Positions 1 through 7,051 of a DNA stretch of 39,830 bases are shown in pieces; within the stretch, counting starts at the first letter, position 1; each line of letters begins with the position of its first letter. Source of the stretch: Oscillospiraceae bacterium (GTDB lineage: Bacteria; Bacillota; Clostridia; Oscillospirales; Oscillospiraceae); the NCBI GenBank assembly GCA_017506735.1, contig JAFVMW010000080.1, positions 1-39,830 on the forward strand. The letters are read 5' to 3'. Under the pieces are notes generated by a model. The model did not search any database. It worked only from the letters and a program-made list of their open reading frames with translations, and was not told the origin of the DNA. The position numbers and the translations under genes are program-made.

Positions 1-179
1 AGCCTGACGCTCACCGGCCTAAATTGCACCAGAATGCGTTCTCCTCCTAGGTGGGCGACAGCCCACCGTCGTCGTCGGCCTTTTCTGGCACAATTTATCC
101 TCGCTGAGCATCTAGGCCGTTCTATCAAGAATTAGTATTACGGGACTGTAGTGCGTTTGTAAATGTAATGCGAGTAAAA

Positions 180-218
180 ACCGCCCGGTTCGGTACCTTG
201 GTACCAAAACCGGGCGGT
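180..218 (-). terminator. Intrinsic terminator hairpin
   Basis: Arms ACCGCCCGGTT and AACCGGGCGGT are perfectly complementary, with an inner GGTACC-TT-GGTACC palindrome. On the minus strand the hairpin is followed by TTTTTAC, so it could end the transcript of the noc-like gene upstream; the composite repeat lies in between. Confidence 0.7.
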
Positions 219-269
219 ATTTTCTGGATAACGGAACGATAAGTTGGAGTTTATAGAGGTAACGAAATC

Positions 270-355
270 GTAGGGGACGGCCTCCCGGACGTTCCGCTCG
301 GCAATCGCTGATTGCCGCTTACGCGGCACGGGTCGTCGAGGACGCCGACCCCTAC
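270..355. repeat. GTAGGGG-type palindromic repeat, copy 1
   Basis: Starts with GTAGGGGACGGCCTCC, ends with the inverted form GACGCCGACCCCTAC, with a small GCGGCAATC/GATTGCCGC palindrome inside. Very similar units occur at 20393-20484, 21875-21961 and 31164-31250, with partial ones at 8373, 25160 and 39727 and inside the transposase gene at 14696 and 14875. Confidence 0.85.
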
Positions 356-378
356 GGTCGTACCCGAAAAAACGCACG

Positions 379-474
379 TCATTGCGAGCCAGTGCACACA
401 CTGGCGTGGCAATCCCCTGAAAGTTTCCGGAAACCCGGAGTGGATTGCCACGTCGCTTCGCTCCTCGCAATGAC
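379..474. repeat. TCATTGCGAG-type palindromic repeat, copy 1
   Basis: Begins TCATTGCGAGCCAGTG, contains a GGCAATCCCC...GGATTGCC inverted pair, and ends CTCGCAATGAC. Close relatives lie at 7052-7146 and 31727-31827. Together with copy 1 of the GTAGGGG family it forms one composite unit flanked by inverted TTGGAGTTT sequences. Confidence 0.85.
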
Positions 475-498
475 AGCGTAAAACTCCAATTTCTCTTT

Positions 499-1284
499 CT
501 ATTTCGGAATCGTAATCGTCACCACGATTTCCTTTTCCGTTTCCCTTCTTTCAGACACGGCGCAGATGCCTGCGGACTGGAACCGGGCCATGGTTTGATT
601 CAGGTGATTGAGGAAGCCCCCCACGTTCACTCTTCTGGGGCTGTGAACCTTCCCCTCTGCCAGCAGCTCCTCGATGTACCGCTCCGTCCGGGCCACACTG
701 AGGCTGTGCCGGACGATCTGGGAAATGGCAAGCAGCTTTTCCTCCTCCCGGTCAAGCTTCAGCAATGCCCGGGCGTGGCGCTCCGTCAGTCCCCCCTCCC
801 GGATGGCCCGAAGCACCGGCGGCGTGTGCCGCAGGAGCCGGAGCTTATTGGCCACCGCGCTCTGGCTCTTTCCCAGCAGCTTCGCCGCCTGCTCCTGGCT
901 CAGATTCCGGAGCTGAATCAGCCGGGAGATTCCCAAGGCCTCCTCCACAAAGTCCAGATCCTGCCGCTGCAGATTCTCCACCAGCGCCACCGCTCCGGAC
1001 TCCGTGTCATCCATGTTCATCACGATGCAGGGAATCTCCGTCAGCGCCGCCATCTGGGCCGCCCGGAGCCGCCGTTCCCCGGCGATCAGCTCGTAAGCGT
1101 TCCCCACCCGGCGGACAGACAGGGGCTGAAGAATCCCGTGGAGCCGGATGGAATCCGCCAGCTCCTCCAGGGCCTTTTCTTCAAACACCCGACGGGGCTG
1201 CTCCGGATTGGGCCGGATGGCCCGGGCCGGCAGGAACACCACCCGTCCGGTTTCCATGTAGGTTCTGAGTTTGGTACACTGCAT
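499..1284 (-). CDS. noc: Nucleoid occlusion protein Noc (ParB/Spo0J family)
   Basis: A 261-residue ParB-family CTPase and DNA-binding protein. The N-terminal half carries the nucleotide-binding motifs GERRLRA (about residue 60) and ENLQRQDL (about 95); an HTH follows (LSQEQAAKLLGKSQSAVANK), then a C-terminal dimer region ending in VTITIPK. The start was set at 1284 because AAGGGGAG sits six bases upstream; the frame stays open further upstream. It resembles Noc more than ParB/Spo0J: it lacks the N-terminal KGLGKGL motif and shares the GKSQSAVANKLRLL and TERHARALL blocks and the C-terminal end with Noc. Noc keeps division septa away from the nucleoid by binding NBS sites; a near-consensus NBS lies 73 bases upstream. 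The N-terminal membrane-targeting helix of Bacillus Noc is not obvious. No parA partner is adjacent. Confidence 0.78.
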   Translation of the reverse strand: MQCTKLRTYMETGRVVFLPARAIRPNPEQPRRVFEEKALEELADSIRLHGILQPLSVRRVGNAYELIAGERRLRAAQMAALTEIPCIVMNMDDTESGAVALVENLQRQDLDFVEEALGISRLIQLRNLSQEQAAKLLGKSQSAVANKLRLLRHTPPVLRAIREGGLTERHARALLKLDREEEKLLAISQIVRHSLSVARTERYIEELLAEGKVHSPRRVNVGGFLNHLNQTMARFQSAGICAVSERRETEKEIVVTITIPK

Positions 1285-1356
1285 CGTGCGCTCCCCTTTC
1301 GCTGAAGTAGTGCCACCAGTATAGCCCCTTTCCGTTGGGAATCCCATCGAAACAGC

Positions 1357-1370
1357 ATTCCCCGGGAAAT
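1357..1370. promoter_or_regulatory. Candidate Noc-binding site (NBS)
   Basis: ATTCCCCGGGAAAT matches the Bacillus NBS consensus ATTTCCCGGGAAAT at 13 of 14 positions and lies just upstream of the noc-like gene. Binding is inferred from the motif and the position. Confidence 0.45.
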
Positions 1371-1384
1371 TTATTCGGACAGCA

Positions 1385-1535
1385 AAATTGGAGTATGGCG
1401 GCGAGTCGCCGCTGACAATTCGTGCCTTCAGGACCCTTAAAAATCCAACGCCATTGGGCACCGCCCGACTGGAACGTGGGAGCAATGGATGGTATCCATT
1501 GTCGGGCGAGGGCATGCCCACGCCCTACAATAGAT
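1385..1535. repeat. TTGGAGT / GGCGAGTCGCC repeat
   Basis: Holds AAATTGGAGTATGGCGGCG followed by AGTCGCCGCTGACAATTCG, then a second palindromic part ending in CACGCCCTACAAT. The same module recurs inverted at 34311-34340 and directly at 39533-39577. Confidence 0.75.
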
Positions 1536-1562
1536 TATCAAACGCCTAGCCAAACTGCAAAA

Positions 1563-1588
1563 ACTCCCACCCGGCGCCGGGTGGGAGT
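1563..1588 (-). terminator. Terminator of the rplU-prp-rpmA-obg operon
   Basis: A perfect 26-base palindrome, ACTCCCACCCGGC paired with GCCGGGTGGGAGT, starts 8 bases beyond the obg stop codon. On the minus strand it runs into TTTTTGC, a typical rho-independent terminator. Confidence 0.9.
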
Positions 1589-1596
1589 CACAATCG

Positions 1597-2871
1597 TTAT
1601 CTCTGGTACTCGAACTCGAAATCGTAGATGTCCACGGTGTCGCCGTCCTGGATGCCCATATCCTCCAGCCGCTGGAACAGGCCGGAGCGGCGCAGGATCA
1701 GGTCGAAGTAGTTCCGGGCTTCGTAGTCGTCGAAGTTGATGTCCATAATCAGATTCTCCAGCCACTGACCGGTGACAACCCAGGTGCTGCCCAGATGCTC
1801 AATGGTCAGCTCGTGGGGATCTCCGGCCATGGGCATGGGAGCCACATACTCCGGCTCATAAATGGTCACGGGAGGCAGCTCTCTCAGCTTCTCGGCCACC
1901 ACACGCATGAGCTGACGGGTGCCCTGGGTGGTGCCGGCGGAAATCTCGTACAGCTCGCAGCCGGCTTCCTCCACATGGGCTCTCAGCCGCTCCAGATTAT
2001 CGGACTCGGGGTCCATGATATCCGTCTTGTTGGCAGCCACGATCATGGGCCGGTTGCTCAGATCCACAGAGTAGTTCTTCAGCTCGGCGCAGATGGCATC
2101 GAAATCCTCCACAGGATCTCTCCCCTCGCTGCCGGACACATCGATGACATGAACCAGCAGACGGCACCGGTCGATGTGCCGCAGGAAGTCATGGCCCAGG
2201 CCAGCGCCCTCAGCGGCACCCTCGATGATGCCGGGAATGTCTGCCATGACGAAGGACACGCCCTCCTCCACATAGATCACGCCCAGATTGGGGAACAGGG
2301 TGGTGAAGTGGTAGTTGGCGATCTTGGGCCGGGCGTTGGAGGTGACGGAGAGCAGTGTGGACTTGCCCACGTTGGGGAAGCCAACCAGGCCAACGTCTGC
2401 CAGCAGCTTCAGCTCCAGAATGATGTCCCGTTCCTCACCCTTCCGGCCGGACTTTGCGAACCGGGGAACCTGACGGGTGGCAGTGGCGTAATGGGAGTTG
2501 CCCCAGCCGCCGCGACCGCCTTTGGCAATGACAAAGTCATCGTTGGTGGACATATCCACGATGATCTGATTGGTCTCCGCGTCCCGGACAACGGTACCCC
2601 GGGGAACCTGGATCACCAGAGGCTCGCCACGCTTGCCGGCCATCTTCCGGCCCTGACCGTTGACACCGGCCCCGGCCTGGTACTTGCGCTTATAGCGGAA
2701 GTCCAGAAGGGTGGTCATATTGTCATTGACCCGGAGAATCACGGAGCCGCCATGACCGCCGTCGCCGCCGTCGGGACCGCCGGAGGCCACATACTTTTCC
2801 CGATGAAACGCCACCGCGCCGTCGCCGCCGCGACCGCCGATGACGGTAATTCGTACTTTATCTACAAACAT
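1597..2871 (-). CDS. obg: GTPase Obg (CgtA)
   Basis: 424 residues, the normal length for the Gram-positive form. The glycine-rich N-terminal Obg fold (MFVDKVRITVIGGRGGDGAVAF, KGGRGGWGNS) covers about residues 1-158. The G domain follows, with the P-loop GFPNVGKST near 165, ADIPG and NKTD. A C-terminal OCT domain ends in YDFEFEYQR. Obg is an essential ribosome-associated GTPase linked to 50S assembly and stress signalling. It follows rplU, prp and rpmA on the same strand, the usual Firmicutes order; a 175-base gap with a terminator-like hairpin and a repeat lies between rpmA and obg. The start has a good site (AGGAGG). Confidence 0.97.
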   Translation of the reverse strand: MFVDKVRITVIGGRGGDGAVAFHREKYVASGGPDGGDGGHGGSVILRVNDNMTTLLDFRYKRKYQAGAGVNGQGRKMAGKRGEPLVIQVPRGTVVRDAETNQIIVDMSTNDDFVIAKGGRGGWGNSHYATATRQVPRFAKSGRKGEERDIILELKLLADVGLVGFPNVGKSTLLSVTSNARPKIANYHFTTLFPNLGVIYVEEGVSFVMADIPGIIEGAAEGAGLGHDFLRHIDRCRLLVHVIDVSGSEGRDPVEDFDAICAELKNYSVDLSNRPMIVAANKTDIMDPESDNLERLRAHVEEAGCELYEISAGTTQGTRQLMRVVAEKLRELPPVTIYEPEYVAPMPMAGDPHELTIEHLGSTWVVTGQWLENLIMDINFDDYEARNYFDLILRRSGLFQRLEDMGIQDGDTVDIYDFEFEYQR

Positions 2872-2892
2872 AGAAATCCTCCTATCGTCGGA

Positions 2893-3003
2893 TAAGTTGA
2901 AAGTTGACAGTTGAAAATTGAAAGTTATGATATCCGATTCGCAGGTCTGATAACCGTTTTCCGAAAAAATACCTTAACTTTCCACTTTCAACTTTCAATT
3001 TTA
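2893..3003. repeat. GTTGAAAATTGAAAGT inverted repeat, copy 1
   Basis: AT-rich inverted repeat: GTTGAAAGTTGACAGTTGAA at one end and CTTTCAACTTTCAATTTT at the other. A second copy with the same ends lies at 23361-23468 between dnaN and dnaA. It resembles a small non-autonomous element. Confidence 0.7.
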
Positions 3004-3008
3004 CACGA

Positions 3009-3041
3009 AAAAAGCTGCCGCAGAACTGCGGCAGCTTTTTA
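3009..3041 (-). terminator. Terminator or attenuator after rpmA
   Basis: AAAAAGCTGCCGCAG pairs with CTGCGGCAGCTTTTT, giving a hairpin with a T-run in both directions, directly after the rpmA stop. Confidence 0.85.
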
Positions 3042-3047
3042 CTCAAA

Positions 3048-3329
3048 TTACTGTGCAGCGTAAACGGAGCACTGTCTGCGATCCTTGCCCTTGCGCTCGA
3101 ACTTGACAACACCGTCAACCAGAGCGAACAGAGTGTCGTCGGAGCCGATGCCGACGTTCACACCGGGATGGATGTGGGTGCCTCTCTGGCGGACCAGGAT
3201 GTTGCCGGCCAGAACGAACTGACCATCAGCACGCTTGGCGCCCAGACGCTTGGCGTTGGAATCACGGCCGTTCTTGGTGGAACCGCCGCCCTTGTGGTGA
3301 GCGAAGAACTGAATACCAATCTTCAGCAT
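3048..3329 (-). CDS. rpmA: 50S ribosomal protein L27 with cleavable leader
   Basis: 93 residues. The N-terminus [21 protein letters not shown] carries the Firmicutes-type extension. In Staphylococcus the equivalent LNLQFF sequence is cut off by the protease Prp so that the mature L27 tail can reach the peptidyl-transferase centre. Here the IQFF-A junction, about residues 7-10, is in the same place. The rest ([23 protein letters not shown]) is canonical L27. The prp gene lies immediately upstream, which supports the same processing. Confidence 0.97.
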   Translation of the reverse strand: MLKIGIQFFAHHKGGGSTKNGRDSNAKRLGAKRADGQFVLAGNILVRQRGTHIHPGVNVGIGSDDTLFALVDGVVKFERKGKDRRQCSVYAAQ

Positions 3330-3333
3330 GGTG

Positions 3334-3657
3334 TTACACCTCCAAAACTTCGATATAATCAGGATAGTCGTCCCGCATGCTCATGAGAGTGACCATCATG
3401 CCGGCGAGAACCGCCTGGACAGTGTCCTCTTCGTCGCAGGATGCGGGGAGGGTCAGAGTGATGCGAGCCTGCTCGTCCTTGACCCGGACCTTGGCCTTTG
3501 CGCCGCACACATCATTGATGGTGGCTTCGGCCATGGTAACAACCGCGGAAATGGCGGCGCACACGATATCCGTGCCTGCCTCGCCGTAACCGCTGTGACC
3601 GGAAACGGAGAATCCGGTGATTCTCTCGCCCTCGGTGAAAAATTCACATCTGGTCAT
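3334..3657 (-). CDS. prp: Ribosomal-processing cysteine protease Prp
   Basis: 107 residues. The catalytic pair is visible in [18 protein letters not shown]: His near residue 21 and Cys near 33, the spacing typical of Prp (formerly YsxB/DUF464). Prp removes the N-terminal extension of L27. The gene is sandwiched between rplU and rpmA with gaps of 8 and 4 bases, so all three are surely cotranscribed and translated together. Confidence 0.95.
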   Translation of the reverse strand: MTRCEFFTEGERITGFSVSGHSGYGEAGTDIVCAAISAVVTMAEATINDVCGAKAKVRVKDEQARITLTLPASCDEEDTVQAVLAGMMVTLMSMRDDYPDYIEVLEV

Positions 3658-3665
3658 AGCACCTA

Positions 3666-3977
3666 TTACAGAGCGATCTTGACGATCTCGACCTTGGTGT
3701 AGGGCTGACGATGGCCCATCTTCTTCTTCTCGTTCTTCTTGGCCTTGTACTTGAAGACGGTGATCTTCTTGCCCTTGCCATTCTTGACGACCTTAGCCTC
3801 AACGGCTGCGCCCTCAACCACGGGAGCACCGATCTTGGAATTCTCGCCGTCCAGGACAGCCAGAACCTCCTCGAACTTGACGGTGGCGTTCTCCTCAGCG
3901 TTCAGCTTCTCAACGAACAGAACATCACCCTCAGCGACGGTGTACTGCTTACCGCCGGTAACGATAACTGCTTTCAT
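3666..3977 (-). CDS. rplU: 50S ribosomal protein L21
   Basis: 103 residues, the standard length. [18 protein letters not shown] at the N-terminus and [17 protein letters not shown] at the C-terminus are the family signatures. L21 binds 23S rRNA in the large subunit. It is the first gene of the rplU-prp-rpmA(-obg) operon and has a near-consensus promoter about 85 bases upstream. Confidence 0.98.
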   Translation of the reverse strand: MKAVIVTGGKQYTVAEGDVLFVEKLNAEENATVKFEEVLAVLDGENSKIGAPVVEGAAVEAKVVKNGKGKKITVFKYKAKKNEKKKMGHRQPYTKVEIVKIAL

Positions 3978-4056
3978 GTTTTCACCTACTTTTTTTGTGT
4001 AGACTCGCTCTTGAGGCGCATGGAATGCATGACTTTTAGAGCCCCTTCAATGCGGC
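3978..4056 (-). promoter_or_regulatory. 5' leader of rplU, possible L21 leader
   Basis: About 78 bases separate the predicted transcription start from the rplU start codon. The transcript can form GAGCC...GGCTC and further short stems. Many Firmicutes have an autoregulatory L21 leader at this position; whether this one fits that family needs a covariance-model search. Confidence 0.35.
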
Positions 4057-4062
4057 TCGAAT

Positions 4063-4091
4063 ATTTTAGCATGGCAAAAATCAAAAGTCAA
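4063..4091 (-). promoter_or_regulatory. Promoter of rplU operon
   Basis: On the minus strand TTGACT, a 17-base spacer and TAAAAT, near the sigma-A consensus. Confidence 0.85.
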
Positions 4092-4111
4092 GAACTTTTC
4101 ACAGCTTTTTC

Positions 4112-4140
4112 TTGATATTTTTCAGTTTTTTTGATATACT
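4112..4140 (+). promoter_or_regulatory. Promoter of the NusG-domain-II gene
   Basis: TTGATA, a 17-base spacer and TATACT, on the plus strand and divergent from the rplU promoter 20 bases away. Confidence 0.75.
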
Positions 4141-4160
4141 CCATATGTATTTGGCATTCA

Positions 4161-4195
4161 AATTGGAGCATGGCGACTCGCCGCCATGCTCCAAT
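4161..4195. repeat. TTGGAGCATGGCG hairpin in a 5' leader
   Basis: TTGGAGCATGGCG pairs perfectly with CGCCATGCTCCAA over 13 bases. It is a minimal copy of the TTGGAGT/GGCGAGTCGCC repeat family and lies in the transcribed leader of the next gene, just upstream of its ribosome binding site. Confidence 0.75.
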
Positions 4196-4218
4196 ATATC
4201 ACCCCAGGAGGGATGTTT

Positions 4219-4560
4219 ATGAAAACGAAATACTGGCTTCTCTGTTTTGCTCTGCTGGCGGTGATCTGTGCCTTGTTCACCCTCCCCCTGCTGGGCGGCG
4301 AAGCGGCTGAATATGCTGAGATTTACTCCGGCGGAACACTGATCAAAACCGTGGCCCTTTCCATTGATCAGGAATTCACCGTGGATGGCAGAAACACGGT
4401 GACGGTGAAGGACGGCAGGATCGCCGTGACCTGGGCAGAGTGTCCCGATCAGTACTGCGTCAAACGGGGCTTCCGCTCCTCCGGCGGCGATATTGTGTGC
4501 CTGCCCAACCGCCTGGTGATCCGGTTCGCAGGAGAACAGGAGATCGACGCCGTATCCTGA
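4219..4560 (+). CDS. NusG domain II-containing small exported protein
   Basis: 113 residues. An N-terminal hydrophobic segment (WLLCFALLAVICALFTLPLL) is a signal anchor; the rest is a beta-rich extracellular domain with IYSGGTLIKTVAL and a WAECPDQYCVKRGF motif with two cysteines, typical of the NusG_II (KOW-like) family. The start is the second of two close ATG codons, since AGGAGG is seven bases before it and only one base before the first. Homologues often sit near FMN-binding or ApbE redox genes; here the gene stands alone, so its role is unknown. Confidence 0.8.
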   Translation: MKTKYWLLCFALLAVICALFTLPLLGGEAAEYAEIYSGGTLIKTVALSIDQEFTVDGRNTVTVKDGRIAVTWAECPDQYCVKRGFRSSGGDIVCLPNRLVIRFAGEQEIDAVS

Positions 4561-4598
4561 TTCCCCGGAAAATTTTTCGAAAATCGCGAAAATAATGG

Positions 4599-4627
4599 TT
4601 GACAAATCCGGTACGCCGTTATATAAT
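4599..4627 (+). promoter_or_regulatory. Consensus promoter of the tRNA-Val pair
   Basis: TTGACA, 17 bases, TATAAT: perfect matches at both boxes, about 33 bases before the first tRNA. Confidence 0.92.
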
Positions 4628-4659
4628 ACATCTTGTTCCGGGAAAACCCGGAGCAAAAT

Positions 4660-4736
4660 GGACGATTAGCTCAGCTGGCTAGAGCATCCGCTTGACGTGC
4701 GGAAGGTCATAGGTTCGAGTCCTATATCGTCCACCA
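4660..4736 (+). tRNA. tRNA-Val(GAC), copy 1
   Basis: 77 bases with encoded CCA. Acceptor GGACGAT pairs with ATCGTCC; anticodon stem CCGC/GCGG holds loop TTGACGT with anticodon GAC; the T-arm has GGTTCGAGTCC. It decodes GUC. Confidence 0.97.
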
Positions 4737-4744
4737 TAAAGAAA

Positions 4745-4772
4745 ACCTGAACTTCGGTTCCGGTTTTTTCTT
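4745..4772 (+). terminator. Terminator after tRNA-Val copy 1
   Basis: AACCTGAAC pairs with GGTTCCGGTT, followed by TTTTCTTT. It is duplicated together with the tRNA. Confidence 0.75.
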
Positions 4773-4805
4773 TGCTTAATGTTCCGGGAAAACCCGGGGC
4801 AAAAT

Positions 4806-4882
4806 GGACGATTAGCTCAGCTGGCTAGAGCATCCGCTTGACGTGCGGAAGGTCATAGGTTCGAGTCCTATATCGTCCACCA
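4806..4882 (+). tRNA. tRNA-Val(GAC), copy 2
   Basis: Identical to copy 1 in all 77 bases. The upstream TGTTCCGGGAAAACCCGG and the downstream terminator are also repeated, so the unit of 146 bases arose by tandem duplication. Confidence 0.97.
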
Positions 4883-4885
4883 AAA

Positions 4886-4918
4886 AACCTGAACCTCGGT
4901 TCGGGTTTTTTCTTTTTT
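4886..4918 (+). terminator. Terminator after tRNA-Val copy 2
   Basis: AACCTGAACC pairs with GGTTCGGGTT, followed by a run of T. Confidence 0.85.
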
Positions 4919-4947
4919 GTCAAGCGGTAAATCGCTTGCAGTGGGTC

Positions 4948-4980
4948 AGGTCATAGGTTCGAGTCCTATATCGTCCACCA
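4948..4980 (+). pseudogene. 3' fragment of tRNA-Val
   Basis: The last 33 bases are identical to the 3' end of the two tRNA-Val genes (T-arm, acceptor and CCA). The 5' half is missing; the sequence before it (CAAGCGGTAAATCGCTTG) is unrelated. It is either a decayed third copy or an attachment-site scar; no integrase is nearby. Confidence 0.85.
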
Positions 4981-5002
4981 CACTTCCGAAAAAACAATCA
5001 AA

Positions 5003-5039
5003 AACCGCGTCTGCCTCATCACATTTCAGCAGACGCGGT
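5003..5039 (-). terminator. Terminator of the PBECR4-like gene
   Basis: ACCGCGTCTGC pairs with GCAGACGCGGT nine bases past the stop codon. On the minus strand it is followed by TTTTTGATTGTTTTTT. Confidence 0.88.
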
Positions 5040-5047
5040 CATTCTTT

Positions 5048-5641
5048 TCACTGCTCCGAAGCAAATCCCTCTCTGCAGTAGATCACATCTTCCCTGCCGG
5101 TAGCCAGCTCTGTACGGTTAATCTTCAAAACAGTCAGCTTGGTCTGTCCCTTTCGGAAATCCCGATGATCCATCACAAAGGTGGAACGGGCAAAATAAGT
5201 AGCTCCGCCGTCAGAGGTATCTGTAAACAGAAACACAACCTGCGTTTTTTCATCCACCAGCAGATATCGCGCCCGAATTTCGGTGTAAAACGGACTCTTC
5301 CACCGGTCATACTGGTACACCTGGAACGGGCTGTTCAGCAGCTCCTCCAGCTGGGTTAATGCCTCCAGTTTCCGGCGAATGATCGGTTCGTAATTATCAC
5401 TCTTGACAATCATGGATTCCTTAACAGTCCCCTTCAGCACCTTGCTAAGGGTCTGCTTCTGAGAAAACCGAACGGGCAGGACAATATCCTTCATGTGCGG
5501 AAATCCTGCCAGATGATAAAACTCACTGGCTTCAAAATCCAGCGAAATCGGATACAGCACACCACTTCTTCCACAAACAATATCATATTTATATCCCAGC
5601 AGATGATTCCAAACCATCGCTGCATCGTACAGAAGATCCAT
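5048..5641 (-). CDS. PBECR4-like domain protein, putative nuclease/toxin
   Basis: 197 residues from the ATG at 5641, which has GGAGAG six bases upstream; an upstream GTG in frame falls inside a terminator hairpin and was not used. The N-terminal part (MDLLYDAAMVWNHLLGYKYDIVCGRSGVLYPI split by a loop, then FYHLAGFPHMKDI) resembles PBECR4 domains, one of the barnase-EndoU-colicin E5/D-RelE-like nuclease families of phage and polyvalent proteins. The C-terminal half has a DGGATYFARSTF strand and an HRDFRKGQTKLTVLKI segment suited to RNA contact. No signal peptide or membrane segment. The family assignment is from memory of the motif pattern, so activity is inference. It is a single-gene transcription unit with its own promoter, structured leader and terminator, which would fit a toxin-type or defence gene. 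Confidence 0.6.
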   Translation of the reverse strand: MDLLYDAAMVWNHLLGYKYDIVCGRSGVLYPISLDFEASEFYHLAGFPHMKDIVLPVRFSQKQTLSKVLKGTVKESMIVKSDNYEPIIRRKLEALTQLEELLNSPFQVYQYDRWKSPFYTEIRARYLLVDEKTQVVFLFTDTSDGGATYFARSTFVMDHRDFRKGQTKLTVLKINRTELATGREDVIYCREGFASEQ

Positions 5642-5668
5642 CTTTTTCTCTCCATGGTATGTATACGC

Positions 5669-5834
5669 AAAAAGACCTTGCTTCACACAGCAAGGTCTTT
5701 TTGAAAAGTGTTTTCGTTCGGCACAGCCTATTCAGGTTGAGGTAACACATAACCCTCGATTAAGCTCCACAAACAACTGCGTCCTGAAACAGCCGCTTGC
5801 TTCAACACTGCGATAGACACACTGGTTGCTATCT
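5669..5834 (-). ncRNA. Structured leader RNA ending in a strong terminator
   Basis: From the predicted start near 5834 to 5669 the minus strand gives a transcript of about 166 bases. It can fold into GATAG/CTATC near the 5' end, a long-range AGTGTT/AACACT pairing, an inner hairpin CAAGCGGCTG/CAGTTGTTTG, and finally the hairpin AAAAAGACCTTGCT/AGCAAGGTCTTTTT with a T-run. The terminator lies about 28 bases before the ATG of the PBECR4-like gene. The architecture is either a free small RNA, an attenuator or riboswitch, or an RNA antitoxin. It does not fit SRP, tmRNA, T-box or an obvious 6S rod. Confidence 0.55.
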
Positions 5835-5840
5835 ACCTAT

Positions 5841-5869
5841 AGTATAAGCACAGCACCCGGTTTTGTCAA
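5841..5869 (-). promoter_or_regulatory. Promoter of the leader RNA / PBECR4-like gene
   Basis: TTGACA, 17-base spacer, TATACT on the minus strand; five of six bases match at the -10 box and six of six at the -35. Confidence 0.88.
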
Positions 5870-5880
5870 GGAATTTTTAT

Positions 5881-5917
5881 AAAAAAATTCTACATTGTCC
5901 CCTCTCCGGGGAACAAT
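5881..5917 (-). terminator. Terminator of alr
   Basis: Minus-strand ATTGTTCCCC pairs with GGGGACAAT (plus 5894-5917), followed by AATTTTTTTAT. It abuts the next promoter. Confidence 0.75.
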
Positions 5918-5938
5918 CCCCCAATTCCGATCCACGAA

Positions 5939-7018
5939 TTACTCAAACACAACCGGCACTGCTTTCAGCACCAGGGGGTTGATGTTCACCTCTGCCACAT
6001 CGCCCACGGCACAGTCGCAGTCTGTAACATCGGCCACCAGGTTCACCATGCCCACATGGCCCAGAACCCGGCAGTTTTTGCCATTGATGGACACATACAG
6101 GGCCTTTTTCTGCAAAAACGCCTTCACATACCGGGCCACACCTCTCACGCAGTCGGACAGGCGCCACAGGTCGAAGCCCCGGTCTACGGCGAAGCCGTTG
6201 TGATAGCCGATGGGAATAACGGCGGTCCGGGTCTGGCGTCTGGCCTTCCAGCCTGCGCCGTAGCCCACGGTATGGCCTGCCGGAAGGGTCCGCAGCTCCT
6301 CCACCGTGGCCTGGCACTGGCCGATGACCTTCAGGCCCGTATTGCATCCCACAGTGACCCTGCCCAACAGGCCGGAGCCTACCCGGACGGCATCGCAGTG
6401 CATTTCGGGATACTTCAGAAAGGCGGAGGAATTGCAGCAGTGAACCATGCCCGGGTCAATGCCCCGTTCCTTCAGACCCTCCACCACCCGGGTGAAGGCG
6501 GCGAACTGGGCCTTGGTAGGCTCGGGCTCGGAGGAGTTGTAGAAATGGGTATAAATTCCGGCGAAGGTGATGCCGGGATAATCCCGGTACAGGGCCTCCA
6601 GCGCCTCCAGATCGCCGGGAAGGAAGCCGTACCGGCCCATACCCGTGTCAATCTTCACATGGGCCTGGACGGGCTTCTCCCACCCCAGGGCCGCAATGGC
6701 GGCGGCATCCGACCGGGAGCTTACAGTGACGATGGCTTCCAGCTCCAGAAGCTGGCGAAGGGTATCGGCCTCGGCGGTGGCGCTCATCATCAGAACAGGG
6801 CCGGTGAAGCCGCTGTCCCGGAGGGCCCGGACCTCTGCCACGTCCGTCACAGCGAAGTGGTCAATCCCCTGCCCTGCCAGCTCCCGGGCCATGTTCACCA
6901 CGCCCAGACCGTAGCCGTCCCCCTTGATCACGCCCCAGACCGTCTTTCCGGCAGCCTTCTCCAGAATCAGACGGATGTTGTGATGCAGATCTTCTCTCTT
7001 TACAAGATAGCGTTTCAT
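5939..7018 (-). CDS. alr: Alanine racemase
   Basis: 359 residues, close to the usual 370. A fold-III PLP enzyme that interconverts L- and D-alanine for peptidoglycan. The PLP lysine lies in WGVIKGDGYGLG near residue 33 (usually KANAYGHG), the partner catalytic Tyr in TVGYGAGW near 250, and the phosphate-binding region around CNSSAF. The KGDGYGLG and missing AYGHG variants make it a somewhat divergent member; a serine/alanine racemase relative is possible. The FemAB gene upstream on the same strand suggests a small cell-wall unit, although a repeat of about 95 bases separates them. Confidence 0.87.
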   Translation of the reverse strand: MKRYLVKREDLHHNIRLILEKAAGKTVWGVIKGDGYGLGVVNMARELAGQGIDHFAVTDVAEVRALRDSGFTGPVLMMSATAEADTLRQLLELEAIVTVSSRSDAAAIAALGWEKPVQAHVKIDTGMGRYGFLPGDLEALEALYRDYPGITFAGIYTHFYNSSEPEPTKAQFAAFTRVVEGLKERGIDPGMVHCCNSSAFLKYPEMHCDAVRVGSGLLGRVTVGCNTGLKVIGQCQATVEELRTLPAGHTVGYGAGWKARRQTRTAVIPIGYHNGFAVDRGFDLWRLSDCVRGVARYVKAFLQKKALYVSINGKNCRVLGHVGMVNLVADVTDCDCAVGDVAEVNINPLVLKAVPVVFE

Positions 7019-7051
7019 GGATGTACCTCTGTAAGTTGGAGTATATCTACG

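Larger units (their letters stand above)
1..498. other. Intergenic stretch with stem-loops and repeats, no gene
   Basis: No convincing coding region is seen. A nested stem-loop is formed by TAAATTGCACCAGAA (20-34) and its near complement at 83-97, enclosing the hairpin GTGGGC/GCCCAC (51-66). A strong terminator hairpin lies at 180-218, and a composite repeat fills 241-490: a GTAGGGG-type palindrome (270-355) and a TCATTGCGAG-type palindrome (379-474), bracketed by AAGTTGGAGTTT and its inverted form. Confidence 0.7.

Noticed and set aside
5669-5834. 6S RNA, T-box or SRP RNA as identity of the leader
   Set aside because: No long rod with central bubble, no T-box GGTGGNACC sequence, no SRP GGAAG tetraloop region; multi-stem fold instead.
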